This document shows, one piece after another, positions 8,135 to 18,027 of a stretch of DNA of 54,573 nucleotides. The position numbers were made by a program, and so were the translations under genes. The notes below the pieces were generated by a model that was not told where the DNA came from, ran no database searches, and saw nothing but the letters and a program-made list of their open reading frames with translations. Source of the stretch: Coleofasciculaceae cyanobacterium (lineage in GTDB: Bacteria > Cyanobacteriota > Cyanobacteriia > Cyanobacteriales > Xenococcaceae). Numbering within the stretch: position 1 is the stretch's first letter; each line of letters begins with the position of its first letter. The DNA lies in assembly GCA_036703275.1 (NCBI GenBank), contig DATNPK010000095.1:1-54573 (forward strand), written 5' to 3'.

Positions 8135-9859
8135 TTAAGGATCGCAACGGTAAAGGCGATCGAGATATCCATCTTTCGGTAACTCTAAAGTAGTGTTTTC
8201 AAAACAGCGAATTTGATTCATCGATGCTTCGCCAATTCCTAAATTTATCGTCCAGAGATCTAGAGGTTTTTTCTGGGTAGCTATACTATGGTCAAGATTA
8301 GATAAGCCAAGATCCACACCGTTTATATATAGTTGATTGAGTAAGAATTTTGGGGTTGAATCTGATAAATTGGCATTGCGCTGGTTGTTAGTTGGTTCAC
8401 GATTAAAAGAATATGCCAGACTAATCAATTCCCTAGTTTGAGAATGAGTGCTGTAGCTCGTTGCTATTACAGCCGGATGAGTAGAAGTTGTTTGAATAAA
8501 AGCTGCTGTTAGATCCGACGGTTGTGATTTTTGGTAACCATAGTTATTGATTACGGTTAAAGAACCTAGCAAACCCATAGCAAACAATACTCCTACTACT
8601 CGTTTAGTTTTTAGCTGAGAATGCCAACAATTAGCCAAAGCTACAGCCACCAACAGAATCAAGACTGGGAAATAAACAAAGTGGTATCGAGCAGCCAAGG
8701 AGAGATTGCGTCCTAAACCATAGATAATTACCAGAAACAGTAGAATTGAGCCAATTAGATAACTACTAGCGATCGCCATTCCTGTATGCTCTAAGTCATT
8801 CGCCAGCTCTATTCGCCAGCCTTTGATTAACTTTGGTATTGACCAAATCAACACTGTTTGCAGCACCAAAAAAGAGATAACTATTACTACTGTAGGAACT
8901 CCTTCTAGAGGCAATAACACGATCATCGACTGCACCCAGCCAAGCAACAGAAAAGGCGGAAGCAAAATTTCTTTGATGTCAAAACTGGTCTGAATCCAGG
9001 TAGTCAATTCGTTGTCGGAAACTCCTGTGACCAATGGTAACCAAACCAAGCAGCCAACTAATGTCCCACAGGCTGCTAAGTATAGACTACGCCAATATTT
9101 AAAACTTAATTGACGACGATGTAACCACCAAATAGGTATAATGGCGATCGCTTCTGCACTTAAAGCAATGACAAAGAAGTAGTGTGTAGCAACCCCCAAA
9201 GCATTGATGACAATCCAAACACAGTTAAGCCACAGCGGAAGCGGTTTTTTTTGCTTAATTAACTGAACTGCCTTAACTAAGCAGGTAACCGAACCAATGA
9301 CCCACAATACAGTCAGGGTGTAGTGACGCGCTTCCTGTGCCAAATAAATTCCATAGGGAGAAATAGCCATTAGCACCGCAGCAAAATGTGCCACTAAACG
9401 GGAACGAAAAGCCACCCAACTTAAACCAAAGATGGCAGGAATAGCCAGAGTACCGAAAATAGCACTGAGCGATCGCGCAATCTGTAACGAGACTAAATCC
9501 CCATCCTCTAGCCACAGCTTAATCCACCAATGAGTTAGCCAAAAATAAAGCGGTGGATGAGTGCTTTCTTGGATCAGCCGCTCAAATACGTCTGCATAAC
9601 CAATTGCAGTATCTAAACGCAAAGGAGCAAGTAAAGTTTCTTGAGAAACAAGCTGATTCAGAGGAATGGCATCAAAGCCGTGACCTAAACTATAGCCAAT
9701 AGTGGCGATTTCAATCGAAGAAGCGGGTTTTAAAGCTAAATTGGTCAGACGCAGAGTCAATCCTAAAACTACCCAGATCGACAGTAAAAGGCTTAGATAA
9801 ACAAGGCGATCATTTTGTTGTCGCCCTATCGCTTCTTGTTTACAGTTGTTCTGTTTCAA
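8135..9859 (-). CDS. GT-C glycosyltransferase (GT39/PMT-like membrane protein)
   Basis: A 574-residue integral membrane protein with roughly ten hydrophobic helices, probably transferring sugar from a lipid-linked donor at the outer face of the plasma membrane. After the first helix comes the large extracytoplasmic loop of this group, with HPPLYFWLTHWWIKL and SRSLSAIFGTLAIPAIFGL matching cyanobacterial homologues. The first loop normally carries Asp-Glu; here I read ASSIEIAT, with Ile49-Glu50, so the Asp seems replaced. It converges on the sugar permease with a 27-bp gap. The activity of this copy is therefore uncertain. Confidence 0.8.
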   Translation of the reverse strand: MKQNNCKQEAIGRQQNDRLVYLSLLLSIWVVLGLTLRLTNLALKPASSIEIATIGYSLGHGFDAIPLNQLVSQETLLAPLRLDTAIGYADVFERLIQESTHPPLYFWLTHWWIKLWLEDGDLVSLQIARSLSAIFGTLAIPAIFGLSWVAFRSRLVAHFAAVLMAISPYGIYLAQEARHYTLTVLWVIGSVTCLVKAVQLIKQKKPLPLWLNCVWIVINALGVATHYFFVIALSAEAIAIIPIWWLHRRQLSFKYWRSLYLAACGTLVGCLVWLPLVTGVSDNELTTWIQTSFDIKEILLPPFLLLGWVQSMIVLLPLEGVPTVVIVISFLVLQTVLIWSIPKLIKGWRIELANDLEHTGMAIASSYLIGSILLFLVIIYGLGRNLSLAARYHFVYFPVLILLVAVALANCWHSQLKTKRVVGVLFAMGLLGSLTVINNYGYQKSQPSDLTAAFIQTTSTHPAVIATSYSTHSQTRELISLAYSFNREPTNNQRNANLSDSTPKFLLNQLYINGVDLGLSNLDHSIATQKKPLDLWTINLGIGEASMNQIRCFENTTLELPKDGYLDRLYRCDP

Positions 9860-10069
9860 ATTGCTCGGAAAAAATTACTAACAAGATTTAGCGTTAAAGA
9901 TAGTAACAGCATTTGTGCTTAATTGTGCAAAAAGATGTGAAAAAAAGGCAGAATTGTGAATTCATAGTTATAAATTACCCTGCGGACAAAATGATTGTCT
10001 TAGAATTTAATAAATAGCTATTAACTTGAATAAAATTTTAGCTAAAGTAAAAATTAGGACAGATCAATA

Positions 10070-10645
10070 ATGGCAATCAATCTAAGCAAAGGAGAAAGAA
10101 TTTCTCTAGAAAAAGTAGCACCTGGACTGGTACAGATTTTTATTGGTTTGGGCTGGGATATTAACGTTACTGATACTGGAGGAAATTTTGATATTGATGC
10201 GTCAATTTTTCTTTTGGATAGTAAAGATAAGCTGATTTCTGACAAACACTTCATTTTTTACAATAATCCAACCAGTCCCGATGCAGAACAATCGATTCAG
10301 CAACGAGGAGACAACCGAACTGGTGCAGGAGAAGGAGACGATGAGATAATTGATGTTAACCTTAAAACTATTCCTCCAGACGTAGCTAAAATGGCACTTA
10401 CTGTGACTATTCATGAAGCTGAAAAACGTCATCAAAATTTTGGTCAGGTAAGCAATGCTTTTGTCCGAATTGTTAACTGTGAAAATGAAACAGAAATTAT
10501 TCGCTACGATTTAACTGAAGATTTTTCTGTAGAAACTGCTTTGATTATGGCAGAACTTTATCGTAAGGATGGTGAATGGCGCATGAATGCCGTTGGTGCG
10601 GGTTACGAAGGCGGACTACAGGCTTTAGTAGAGCGATATCAATAA
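10070..10645 (+). CDS. TerD family protein, copy 1
   Basis: TerD-domain protein of 191 residues, full length for a single-domain member. The family is linked to tellurite and general stress resistance and binds calcium. The opening AINLSKGERISLEKVAPGL, the segment FDIDASIFLLDSKDK and the acidic loop GDNRTGAGEGDDE are the known calcium-site and core motifs. The tail AVGAGYEGGLQALVERY is also typical. It is the first of three TerD genes in a row and is closest to copy 2, so a tandem duplication is likely. No signal peptide, so cytoplasmic. Confidence 0.92.
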   Translation: MAINLSKGERISLEKVAPGLVQIFIGLGWDINVTDTGGNFDIDASIFLLDSKDKLISDKHFIFYNNPTSPDAEQSIQQRGDNRTGAGEGDDEIIDVNLKTIPPDVAKMALTVTIHEAEKRHQNFGQVSNAFVRIVNCENETEIIRYDLTEDFSVETALIMAELYRKDGEWRMNAVGAGYEGGLQALVERYQ

Positions 10646-10840
10646 AACAGGAGGAAGGAGGAGAAATGAGAGCAGAGAAATTAGTTAAAAGTCAACAGTC
10701 AATATAATGATGTTTGACGATTTCTCGAATTATTAAGTATTACTTAATAATTTTGCTCTTCTTTCTGCTTTTTTTATGGCAATTAATCACGAACTACAAA
10801 CATCACCAATTAATAAATCGGATAATCAACAGATAAAAAA

Positions 10841-11416
10841 ATGACAGTCAATCTTAGTAAAGGACAACGCATATCTCTAGAAAAAGTCGCCCCAGGATTA
10901 AGCGAAGCGTTTGTTGGCTTGGGTTGGGACACTAATATTACCGATACTGGACAAGATTTTGATATCGACGCTTCGGTTTTTCTTTTAAATAGCAACGAGA
11001 AATTAATTTCTGATAGTCACTTTATTTTCTACAATAATCTTGCTAGTCCCGATCCTGATAAATCTGTGGAACATTTAGGAGATAATCGAACTGGTGCAGG
11101 AGAAGGAGACGATGAAGTAATTAAGGTAAATCTTCGGCAGGTTCCTCCCGATGTCAGTAAGATTGTGATGGTCGTGACGATTCATGAAGCTGAACAACGC
11201 CAACAAAATTTTGGTCAGGTACAAAATGCTTTTGTGCGAGTAGTTGATGCTAAAGATCAAAAAGAGGTAGTTCGATATGATCTCACCGAAGATTTCTCAA
11301 TCGAAACTGCTCTCATTATGACTGAACTCTATCGCAAAGACGGAGACTGGCGCGTTAATGCTGTAGGCGCGGGTTATCAGGGTGGTTTACAGGCATTATT
11401 AGACCGCTATCAGTAA
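10841..11416 (+). CDS. TerD family protein, copy 2
   Basis: Second TerD-domain protein, 191 residues, the same length as copy 1 and clearly its nearest relative. Both share SKGQRISLEKVAPGL-type openings, the FDIDAS-FLL core, GDNRTGAGEGDDE and the same C-terminal ending. The gap to copy 1 is 195 bases without a gene; it may carry a separate promoter. The acidic calcium-binding residues are all present. The three genes probably act together in a stress response, but that is inferred from family knowledge. Confidence 0.92.
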   Translation: MTVNLSKGQRISLEKVAPGLSEAFVGLGWDTNITDTGQDFDIDASVFLLNSNEKLISDSHFIFYNNLASPDPDKSVEHLGDNRTGAGEGDDEVIKVNLRQVPPDVSKIVMVVTIHEAEQRQQNFGQVQNAFVRVVDAKDQKEVVRYDLTEDFSIETALIMTELYRKDGDWRVNAVGAGYQGGLQALLDRYQ

Positions 11417-11521
11417 AAGCAGGAACGATAAAAGCTCAAAGACACAAAGACAAACAGCGACTAACCACTAACTACTAATAATTTCAATTAATAAATTAAG
11501 CAGTTTACAGACATTAAACTA

Positions 11522-12112
11522 ATGGCAATTAACCTAAAAAAAGGACAGCGAATTTCGTTAACCAAAGAAGATCCTAGCCTAAAGCAGATTATGTGTGGAC
11601 TAGGCTGGGACGTTGCGCCTAAATCTGGAGGTTTTTTTGGGGGCAATAAACAGTTCGATCTTGATTCTTCCGTAATCTGTTTAGATGCAAATAAAAAATT
11701 AACCGATGTTAAAGATATAATTTACTTTGGTAATTTGCGACATAGCTCTAGCGCGATCGCACATCAGGGAGACAATCTTACAGGTGCAGGGGAAGGAGAC
11801 GATGAGGTAATTAACATCGATCTACCACTAATTCCGCCTAGCATTGCTTATTTAGTATTCGTCATTAATATCTATAAATGTAATCAGCGTCGTCAAGACT
11901 TTAGCATGGTCAACAATGCTTTTGTCCGTTTGGTAAATCGCACCACCAATAAAGAATTAGCTCGTTACAATCTTTCTGGTGCAGAATATAAAGGAATGAC
12001 AGGAATGATTCTAGCCGAACTCTATCGCCATAACGATGATTGGAAAATGGCAGCAGTTGGTAATGGATTTGAAATAGCGACTTTAGCAGATCTTGCTAAA
12101 ATTTATACTTAA
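11522..12112 (+). CDS. TerD family protein, divergent copy 3
   Basis: Third TerD-domain protein, 196 residues. It keeps the LKKGQRISLTKEDPSL opening and GDNLTGAGEGDDE loop but differs from copies 1 and 2 elsewhere. It has an inserted Gly-rich stretch (KSGGFFGGNKQFDLDSS) before the calcium-binding core and a different tail (FEIATLADLAKIY). This form resembles TerD/TerX-type proteins more than the first two copies. It follows copy 2 by 105 bases on the same strand. No TerA, TerB or TerC gene is seen nearby. Confidence 0.9.
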   Translation: MAINLKKGQRISLTKEDPSLKQIMCGLGWDVAPKSGGFFGGNKQFDLDSSVICLDANKKLTDVKDIIYFGNLRHSSSAIAHQGDNLTGAGEGDDEVINIDLPLIPPSIAYLVFVINIYKCNQRRQDFSMVNNAFVRLVNRTTNKELARYNLSGAEYKGMTGMILAELYRHNDDWKMAAVGNGFEIATLADLAKIYT

Positions 12113-12385
12113 ATTGACAATGCGATCGCTAATAAATTGCTTTATCTATCGTCATTGCTAAGGTCTAAGTTCAGCCAGGAAGTGGTTTTATTTTACTGCT
12201 GCTTGAAGCTGTTATCTGAAATATCGCTAGAGAAATTAGTCACATGACAAACAAATAAATTGCTTGCTCTTCTGCTATGCTCAGTTCAACTTACTCAGAA
12301 GATTTTACAATAACAGAAGTAAAATTATCAGGCTATCTATCAATAAAATAATATTTTATGCTAACTGAAAACACAGTATAAATCA

Positions 12386-12604
12386 GTGTCTTGGATTACA
12401 CTAAAGACGACTAAAGCCCGCTGGGAGGCAGATTTGATGCAGCAAATATTGAATGCGTATGATATTCCTTGTCGTGTTCTTAATATTGGTGCAGGAATAT
12501 ATTGCGGAGATGGAAGTCAGGCAGCTATTCAGGTAAGATCTAAGGATCGATGGACAGCTTTGCTGCTTTTAAGTCCTCCTGAAGATAGTCAAGAAATAAG
12601 TTAA
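12386..12604 (+). CDS. DUF2007-like small protein
   Basis: A 72-residue protein starting at GTG. The pattern WITLKTTKARWEADLMQQIL followed by a strand-turn segment (IPCRVLNIGAGIYCGDGSQ) and VRSKDRWTALLLL fits the DUF2007 putative signal-transducing family, which has a ferredoxin-like fold. It sits 24 bases before accD on the same strand, so the two are probably cotranscribed. The role is unknown; family membership is from pattern recognition only. Confidence 0.7.
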   Translation: MSWITLKTTKARWEADLMQQILNAYDIPCRVLNIGAGIYCGDGSQAAIQVRSKDRWTALLLLSPPEDSQEIS

Positions 12605-12628
12605 TGCTCTATAAAAAAACCTAAATTT

Positions 12629-13549
12629 ATGTCTTCTTTATTTGATTGGTTTGCCAACATCAGAAAAAATGAACCCTCAGTGCAAAAGCAGCAGGAACGA
12701 GAAATCGCTGATGGTTTATGGACAAAATGTAATTCCTGTAGTTCGGTGGCGTACACCAAAGATCTGCAGGCTAATCAATTGGTTTGCCCCGAATGTAACC
12801 ATCATAATCGGGTTGATAGTGACGAAAGAATTAGACAGCTAATCGATCCTGACACCTGGAAGCCTTTAGACGAAAATATTCACCCGATCGATCCGCTTAA
12901 GTTTCGCGATCGCAAAGATTATAAAGCTAGACTGCAAGAGTATCAGGCAAAAACTGGCTTAACCGATGCCGTGAAGACAGGAACAGGCTTAATTGATGGT
13001 TTGCCCCTAGCCTTGGGAGTAATGGATTTTCGCTTTATGGGGGGCAGTATGGGTTCTGTAGTCGGCGAAAAACTCTGTCGCCTAATTGAACACGCCACCG
13101 CTGAACAATTTCCTGTGGTTATTGTCTGTGCTTCTGGTGGGGCTAGAATGCAGGAAGGTATGTTTAGCTTAATGCAGATGGCGAAAATTTCAGGTGCGCT
13201 ACAACGTCATCAAACCGCCAAATTGCTTTATATTCCCCTGTTAGCTCATCCTACTTTGGGTGGTGTTACGGCCAGCTTTGCCATGCTGGGAGATATTATT
13301 TTAGCTGAACCAAAAGCGACGATTGGCTTCGCCGGAAGACGCGTAATTGAACAAACATTAAGAGAAAAATTACCAGATGGATTTCAAACATCAGAGTATC
13401 TTTTGGAACATGGTTTTGTCGATTCGATTGTGCCTCGCACTCAACTGAAAAAGACTTTGGCACAGTTAATTAGCTTACATCAGCCTTTTTATTCATTAAT
13501 GTCTCCCTTAGCGGAAAATCATCATACACAAGTTAGCGAGACTGTTTAG
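12629..13549 (+). CDS. accD: Acetyl-CoA carboxylase carboxyltransferase subunit beta
   Basis: Beta subunit of the carboxyltransferase of acetyl-CoA carboxylase, making malonyl-CoA for fatty acid synthesis together with AccA. The N-terminal zinc finger has Cys34, Cys37, Cys53 and Cys56. The crotonase-like core contains [17 protein letters not shown] and the CoA-binding segment [20 protein letters not shown], both strong AccD signatures, followed by [12 protein letters not shown]. Length (306 residues) is normal. The other subunit genes are not in the window, as is usual in cyanobacteria. Confidence 0.97.
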   Translation: MSSLFDWFANIRKNEPSVQKQQEREIADGLWTKCNSCSSVAYTKDLQANQLVCPECNHHNRVDSDERIRQLIDPDTWKPLDENIHPIDPLKFRDRKDYKARLQEYQAKTGLTDAVKTGTGLIDGLPLALGVMDFRFMGGSMGSVVGEKLCRLIEHATAEQFPVVIVCASGGARMQEGMFSLMQMAKISGALQRHQTAKLLYIPLLAHPTLGGVTASFAMLGDIILAEPKATIGFAGRRVIEQTLREKLPDGFQTSEYLLEHGFVDSIVPRTQLKKTLAQLISLHQPFYSLMSPLAENHHTQVSETV

Positions 13550-13601
13550 AACAGCGAGTTTATTTACACCTATGTCCAACTAATTATTAGCATTTGTCAA
13601 G

Positions 13602-13976
13602 ATGTTGTCAATTTTGAAACAGCCATTGCCTAAAACAATATTTTTGGCGATCGCGCTCGTCTGGATGTCCTTATCTCAACCGCTCAACGCTAATGCTATG
13701 CCGTTAACTCAGACCGAAATCGACCAAAAGATTCAAACTGTACCTCAATGGCAACAGGAAGACCAAACCATCACCCGCACCTTCAAATTTAAAAATTTTG
13801 TCGAAGCGATCGCTTTTGTCGATCAATTAGTCGAACCAGCCGAAGCAGCAGGACACCATCCAGATCTAACTATTTCCTATAATCAAGTTACTGTCTCTCT
13901 AACCTCTCATGATGCAGGAGGGCTAACCCAAAAAGATTTTGCTCTGGCTCAAACCATCTCGAATATAGCCCAATAG
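13602..13976 (+). CDS. 4a-hydroxytetrahydrobiopterin dehydratase with N-terminal signal
   Basis: Pterin-4a-carbinolamine dehydratase fold, 124 residues. The active-site signature is present: EAAGHHPDL, then a Tyr (ISYNQ), a His in LTSHDAGG, and an Asp in KDFALA. The enzyme regenerates pterin cofactors after aromatic hydroxylation and is normally a cytosolic protein of about 95-110 residues. This one has an extra N-terminal stretch, KTIFLAIALVWMSLSQPLNANA, which looks like a cleavable signal peptide ending at Ala-x-Ala. Export is therefore predicted. It starts about 50 bases after accD on the same strand. Confidence 0.88.
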   Translation: MLSILKQPLPKTIFLAIALVWMSLSQPLNANAMPLTQTEIDQKIQTVPQWQQEDQTITRTFKFKNFVEAIAFVDQLVEPAEAAGHHPDLTISYNQVTVSLTSHDAGGLTQKDFALAQTISNIAQ

Positions 13977-13983
13977 CAAGAGT

Positions 13984-14008
13984 AGAAGTCAGGCAATGCC
14001 TGACTTCT
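13984..14008. terminator. Perfect 12-bp hairpin between convergent genes
   Basis: AGAAGTCAGGCA and its exact reverse complement TGCCTGACTTCT are separated by one base, giving a long cruciform or hairpin. It sits just after the pterin dehydratase stop and before the end of the minus-strand gene that converges on it, so a bidirectional transcription end is the simplest reading. There is no clear T-run on either side, so rho-independent termination is not certain. Confidence 0.5.
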
Positions 14009-14028
14009 AAACTGCCTTACCCTTACTT

Positions 14029-14412
14029 TTAATTACAGGTCATCGTTGTAGAAGAACTTCTGCTTTGAGATACTGCCGTACCCGAACTATTACTCCGAGT
14101 AGTCGAATAGCCAGAGATGGCGCGATCGCATTTTTGATAAGTAGCTGAATTCGAGCGATGCCCCGTAGGATACCCTAAAGGAGTAGCTTCGCGTCCCGCT
14201 TGGCGATCGCCAAACAACCTCAGATGACTTAAGCGATCCAATAAAGATCGGGTTTTGGTGGCATGAGAATCAGAACTAACTTCGACATTGCCATTTTCGA
14301 CTGATACCTGCATATTGCCAGCTTTGACTTCAACTTCCTGGGCATTAGCCAATCCCACATACAAGCCGACTATTACTGGCGCAATCATCAAGGAAATATA
14401 TTGCTTAAACAT
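14029..14412 (-). CDS. Small secreted hypothetical protein with repeat-derived insert
   Basis: Unrecognised protein of 127 residues from this start. The ATG at 14412 begins a signal peptide (ISLMIAPVIVGLYVGLANAQ); the frame is open to 14460, but the extension is not signal-like. The mature part begins VEVKAGNMQVSVENGNVEV, a beta-rich stretch, and ends in a Ser/Thr-rich tail. The segment GDRQAGREATPLGYPTGHR in the middle is encoded by a dispersed repeat (14155-14210), so this gene appears to have gained an in-frame insertion. Probably periplasmic or outer-surface; function unknown. Confidence 0.6.
   Translation of the reverse strand: MFKQYISLMIAPVIVGLYVGLANAQEVEVKAGNMQVSVENGNVEVSSDSHATKTRSLLDRLSHLRLFGDRQAGREATPLGYPTGHRSNSATYQKCDRAISGYSTTRSNSSGTAVSQSRSSSTTMTCN
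14155..14210. repeat. Dispersed repeat inside a reading frame
   Basis: On the minus strand this reads GCGATCGCCAAGCGGGACGC followed by GAAGCTACTCCTTTAGGG and ends near GGGGCATCGC. It has the look of the repeat at the left edge of the window (GAAGCGG, CCTTTAGG). It carries HIP1-like GCGAT ends on both sides. The reading frame is kept through it. Confidence 0.6.
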
Positions 14413-14674
14413 AATTTGTATAACTCCACTTGGAAAACAATTCAGTTGGTTATCTAACAATTACAAGCGGTAGACTTTTTAGAACCTAATGCTTGACTCG
14501 TTAATACTTCGACCTATTAGAAAAATTTATGGTTTGTCGATCGGGTAAAAGACGTTAATAATTACTCCGATCTTGCTACTGAAAGCCAAGCCAATTTATT
14601 GTAGGATGGTTGTAGGCAGTTTAAGACCGAGCTAAAATTACCCTACTGTTTTAATACGTCTGCTTCTATTTTTT

Positions 14675-15655
14675 ATGCAGCAGTTTCTCGCACGCAACAA
14701 ACGATACTATTACAGCTTGTTCAAAAAGCTAGCTTTAGGTTTATGTATCGCCTGTTTCTTATCTAATTCGGTTTTTGCTAGTACCGCAGTTAAACAAGCC
14801 GAAATTTATAAAATACGTAATCAAGTAGACATAAATTATGGAGCGGCTTTGGACTGGAATAAGGCTGAGCTTGGTGATGTCATAGTCCCCAAAAATTCTG
14901 TCCGTACTGGGGCAAATTCTCGCGCCGATATTTTGTTTGATGAAGGTACGTTAGTGAGAACAGGTGCAGGAACTACTTTTCGCTTCCCTCCAGGAAAACG
15001 TAGTTTTGAATTAACCAGCGGTGCTGCCTTGATTATGATTCGTCCCGATCAAGGACAAAGTACAATCAATACTCCTGAAGCCAAAGTGGTTTCTCAGGGA
15101 ACAGCTTTGTTTGTGCAACATAATTCTGAGCGTAGTGCATCTCTAATTGGCGTACTTACTAATAGCCCCGCGGGTTTAGTCAAAGTATCTAGTGCAGATG
15201 GCGCAGTCACTCTTGAATTGCAGGCTGGTCAATTTGTTTCAATTGTTCAGGGAGTCGTAGGTTTAGTCGAGCATTTTGTGCTGCCTATGTTTTATGAAAC
15301 CGTCGAACTAGCGGCAGGGTTGGGGATGAAACCAGAAGCAATGGAGGCTATGCTCGCACAAGAATCGACCGAGGTGCAGACTACCATCAGAGCCGTACAG
15401 GCTGAAGCAATCGCTCCTTTACAAAACCAGTTGGCCTGGCTGCAAGGCTTTTGTAAATTTAATATAACCCCTGAAAATATAGCTCCTTTATTACAACTTT
15501 TGGGCATTAATGCTACAGAAGCAAAACTCAATTTAGAAACCTTGGAAACAGATTTAGCCGTAATTCCCTTGCGCTCGCTAGACGGGATAACTTGGTTAGG
15601 TGAATATTGCCGAAAAACTCAAACTCTTCCCGGATTGGAAAAAGATGATCGATAA
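14675..15655 (+). CDS. FecR domain-containing secreted protein
   Basis: A 326-residue protein with an N-terminal signal or anchor segment (LALGLCIACFLSNSVFAS). The FecR domain follows at about residues 45-190, with the typical pattern AELGDVIVPKNSVRTGANSRA, DEGTLVRTGAGTTFRF and INTPEAKVVSQGTALFVQ. The C-terminal part is mostly helical with no domain I recognise. In cyanobacteria many FecR-domain proteins are not linked to iron transport, and no sigma factor or TonB receptor is nearby. It lies upstream of the phycoerythrin genes on the same strand, with a 279-bp gap. Confidence 0.82.
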   Translation: MQQFLARNKRYYYSLFKKLALGLCIACFLSNSVFASTAVKQAEIYKIRNQVDINYGAALDWNKAELGDVIVPKNSVRTGANSRADILFDEGTLVRTGAGTTFRFPPGKRSFELTSGAALIMIRPDQGQSTINTPEAKVVSQGTALFVQHNSERSASLIGVLTNSPAGLVKVSSADGAVTLELQAGQFVSIVQGVVGLVEHFVLPMFYETVELAAGLGMKPEAMEAMLAQESTEVQTTIRAVQAEAIAPLQNQLAWLQGFCKFNITPENIAPLLQLLGINATEAKLNLETLETDLAVIPLRSLDGITWLGEYCRKTQTLPGLEKDDR

Positions 15656-16489
<834 letters not shown>

Positions 16490-16581
16490 GCATCTTTTGG
16501 CTTAGTATTAATGCTGATAAATTACTTCAGGCATTGACAATACACCATAATTTCGATTACAAGCAATTCAGGAGATATTAA

Positions 16582-17079
<498 letters not shown>

Positions 17080-17391
17080 GAGACTGATTGGCAGTTTGAA
17101 TTTATAACAAGCAGATAATATTTCTGTTTGACTAATGTGAGCTTTAGGTCTGTTGCTGTGACTTTAGTAGGTTTGAGTATCAGTCTTAAAGCTCTCGTTG
17201 TTTAGATAACTACAAATAATCGAAACTTGGTTAAATAAACAAATAAACATAGCTTAGTTATCTCTTTTGCATCTTTGCTGACAATTACTAAATCATCAAC
17301 TTAGTAATCGCTAAAATATATTTAGCGATAAAAGCCTTTATATTTGGCATATTTTCGCTCCAGAAGAATCAATCAACAACTATCAAGTCTA
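17080..17391. other. Gap between cpeA and the HEAT-repeat gene, no gene seen
   Basis: About 310 AT-rich bases. No hairpin with T-run is evident after cpeA, so readthrough into the lyase gene is possible, though a separate promoter is equally possible. No RNA gene recognised. Confidence 0.45.
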
Positions 17392-17997
17392 ATGACCATA
17401 GACGATCTATTTGAGAAACTCAGGCATCCCAATCCCAATTTACGTAGTAAAACGATGTGGGAAATAGCTGAGGCTAGGGATGAAAATACTATCCCTCGTC
17501 TGATGAGCATTCTTAATCAGGAAGACGTAACCTATAGAAGAGCAGCAGTTAAAACCTTGGGAGTAATTGGCGCAGAGGTTGTCCCCCAGGTGGTAGATTC
17601 ATTACTCAATAGCGATAATCCTACAGTACGCTCTAGCTGTGCCAAGGTATTAGCTCAAATTGTAGTTAACCATCCAGACGTACCGATGCCAGAAGCAGGA
17701 ATTCAAGGATTAAAACAAGCACTTAACGATCCTAATCCTGTGGTTAATATACCTGCGGTAATGACCTTGGGTGAAATTGGTTCTCCTGTCTTCGAGCTTT
17801 TGGTAGAAACTCTGAACACAACTGATAATATAGCGGTGCAGGTAGCAATTTTAAACGCTCTCGGCTCGATGGGCGATGCTAGAGGAGTAGAGGTATTAAC
17901 TAATTTAAGCAATGATCGGACTGCCGATCCCTATCTTCAGGAATCAGCAACTAGTGCTTTATCTCGGTTAGAAATGGTGATGAGATATAGCAGTTAA
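17392..17997 (+). CDS. cpeZ: HEAT-repeat bilin lyase or lyase chaperone, CpeZ-like
   Basis: A 201-residue protein built almost entirely of HEAT-like repeats (for example RRAAVKTLGVIGAEVVPQVV, PAVMTLGEIGSPVFELLVET and AILNALGSMGDARGVEVL). This is the fold of the E/F family of phycobilin lyases. The length and the opening IDDLFEKLRHPNPNLRSKTMWEI resemble CpeZ, which assists CpeY in attaching or folding phycoerythrobilin on phycoerythrin. The frame is open to a TTG at 17344; the ATG at 17392 gives the expected length. Position right after cpeBA supports a role in phycoerythrin maturation. CpeF or another E/F protein is the alternative. Confidence 0.7.
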   Translation: MTIDDLFEKLRHPNPNLRSKTMWEIAEARDENTIPRLMSILNQEDVTYRRAAVKTLGVIGAEVVPQVVDSLLNSDNPTVRSSCAKVLAQIVVNHPDVPMPEAGIQGLKQALNDPNPVVNIPAVMTLGEIGSPVFELLVETLNTTDNIAVQVAILNALGSMGDARGVEVLTNLSNDRTADPYLQESATSALSRLEMVMRYSS

Positions 17998-18027
17998 AAA
18001 AAAGCTAATTCTGGGAAAACTAAGGGG

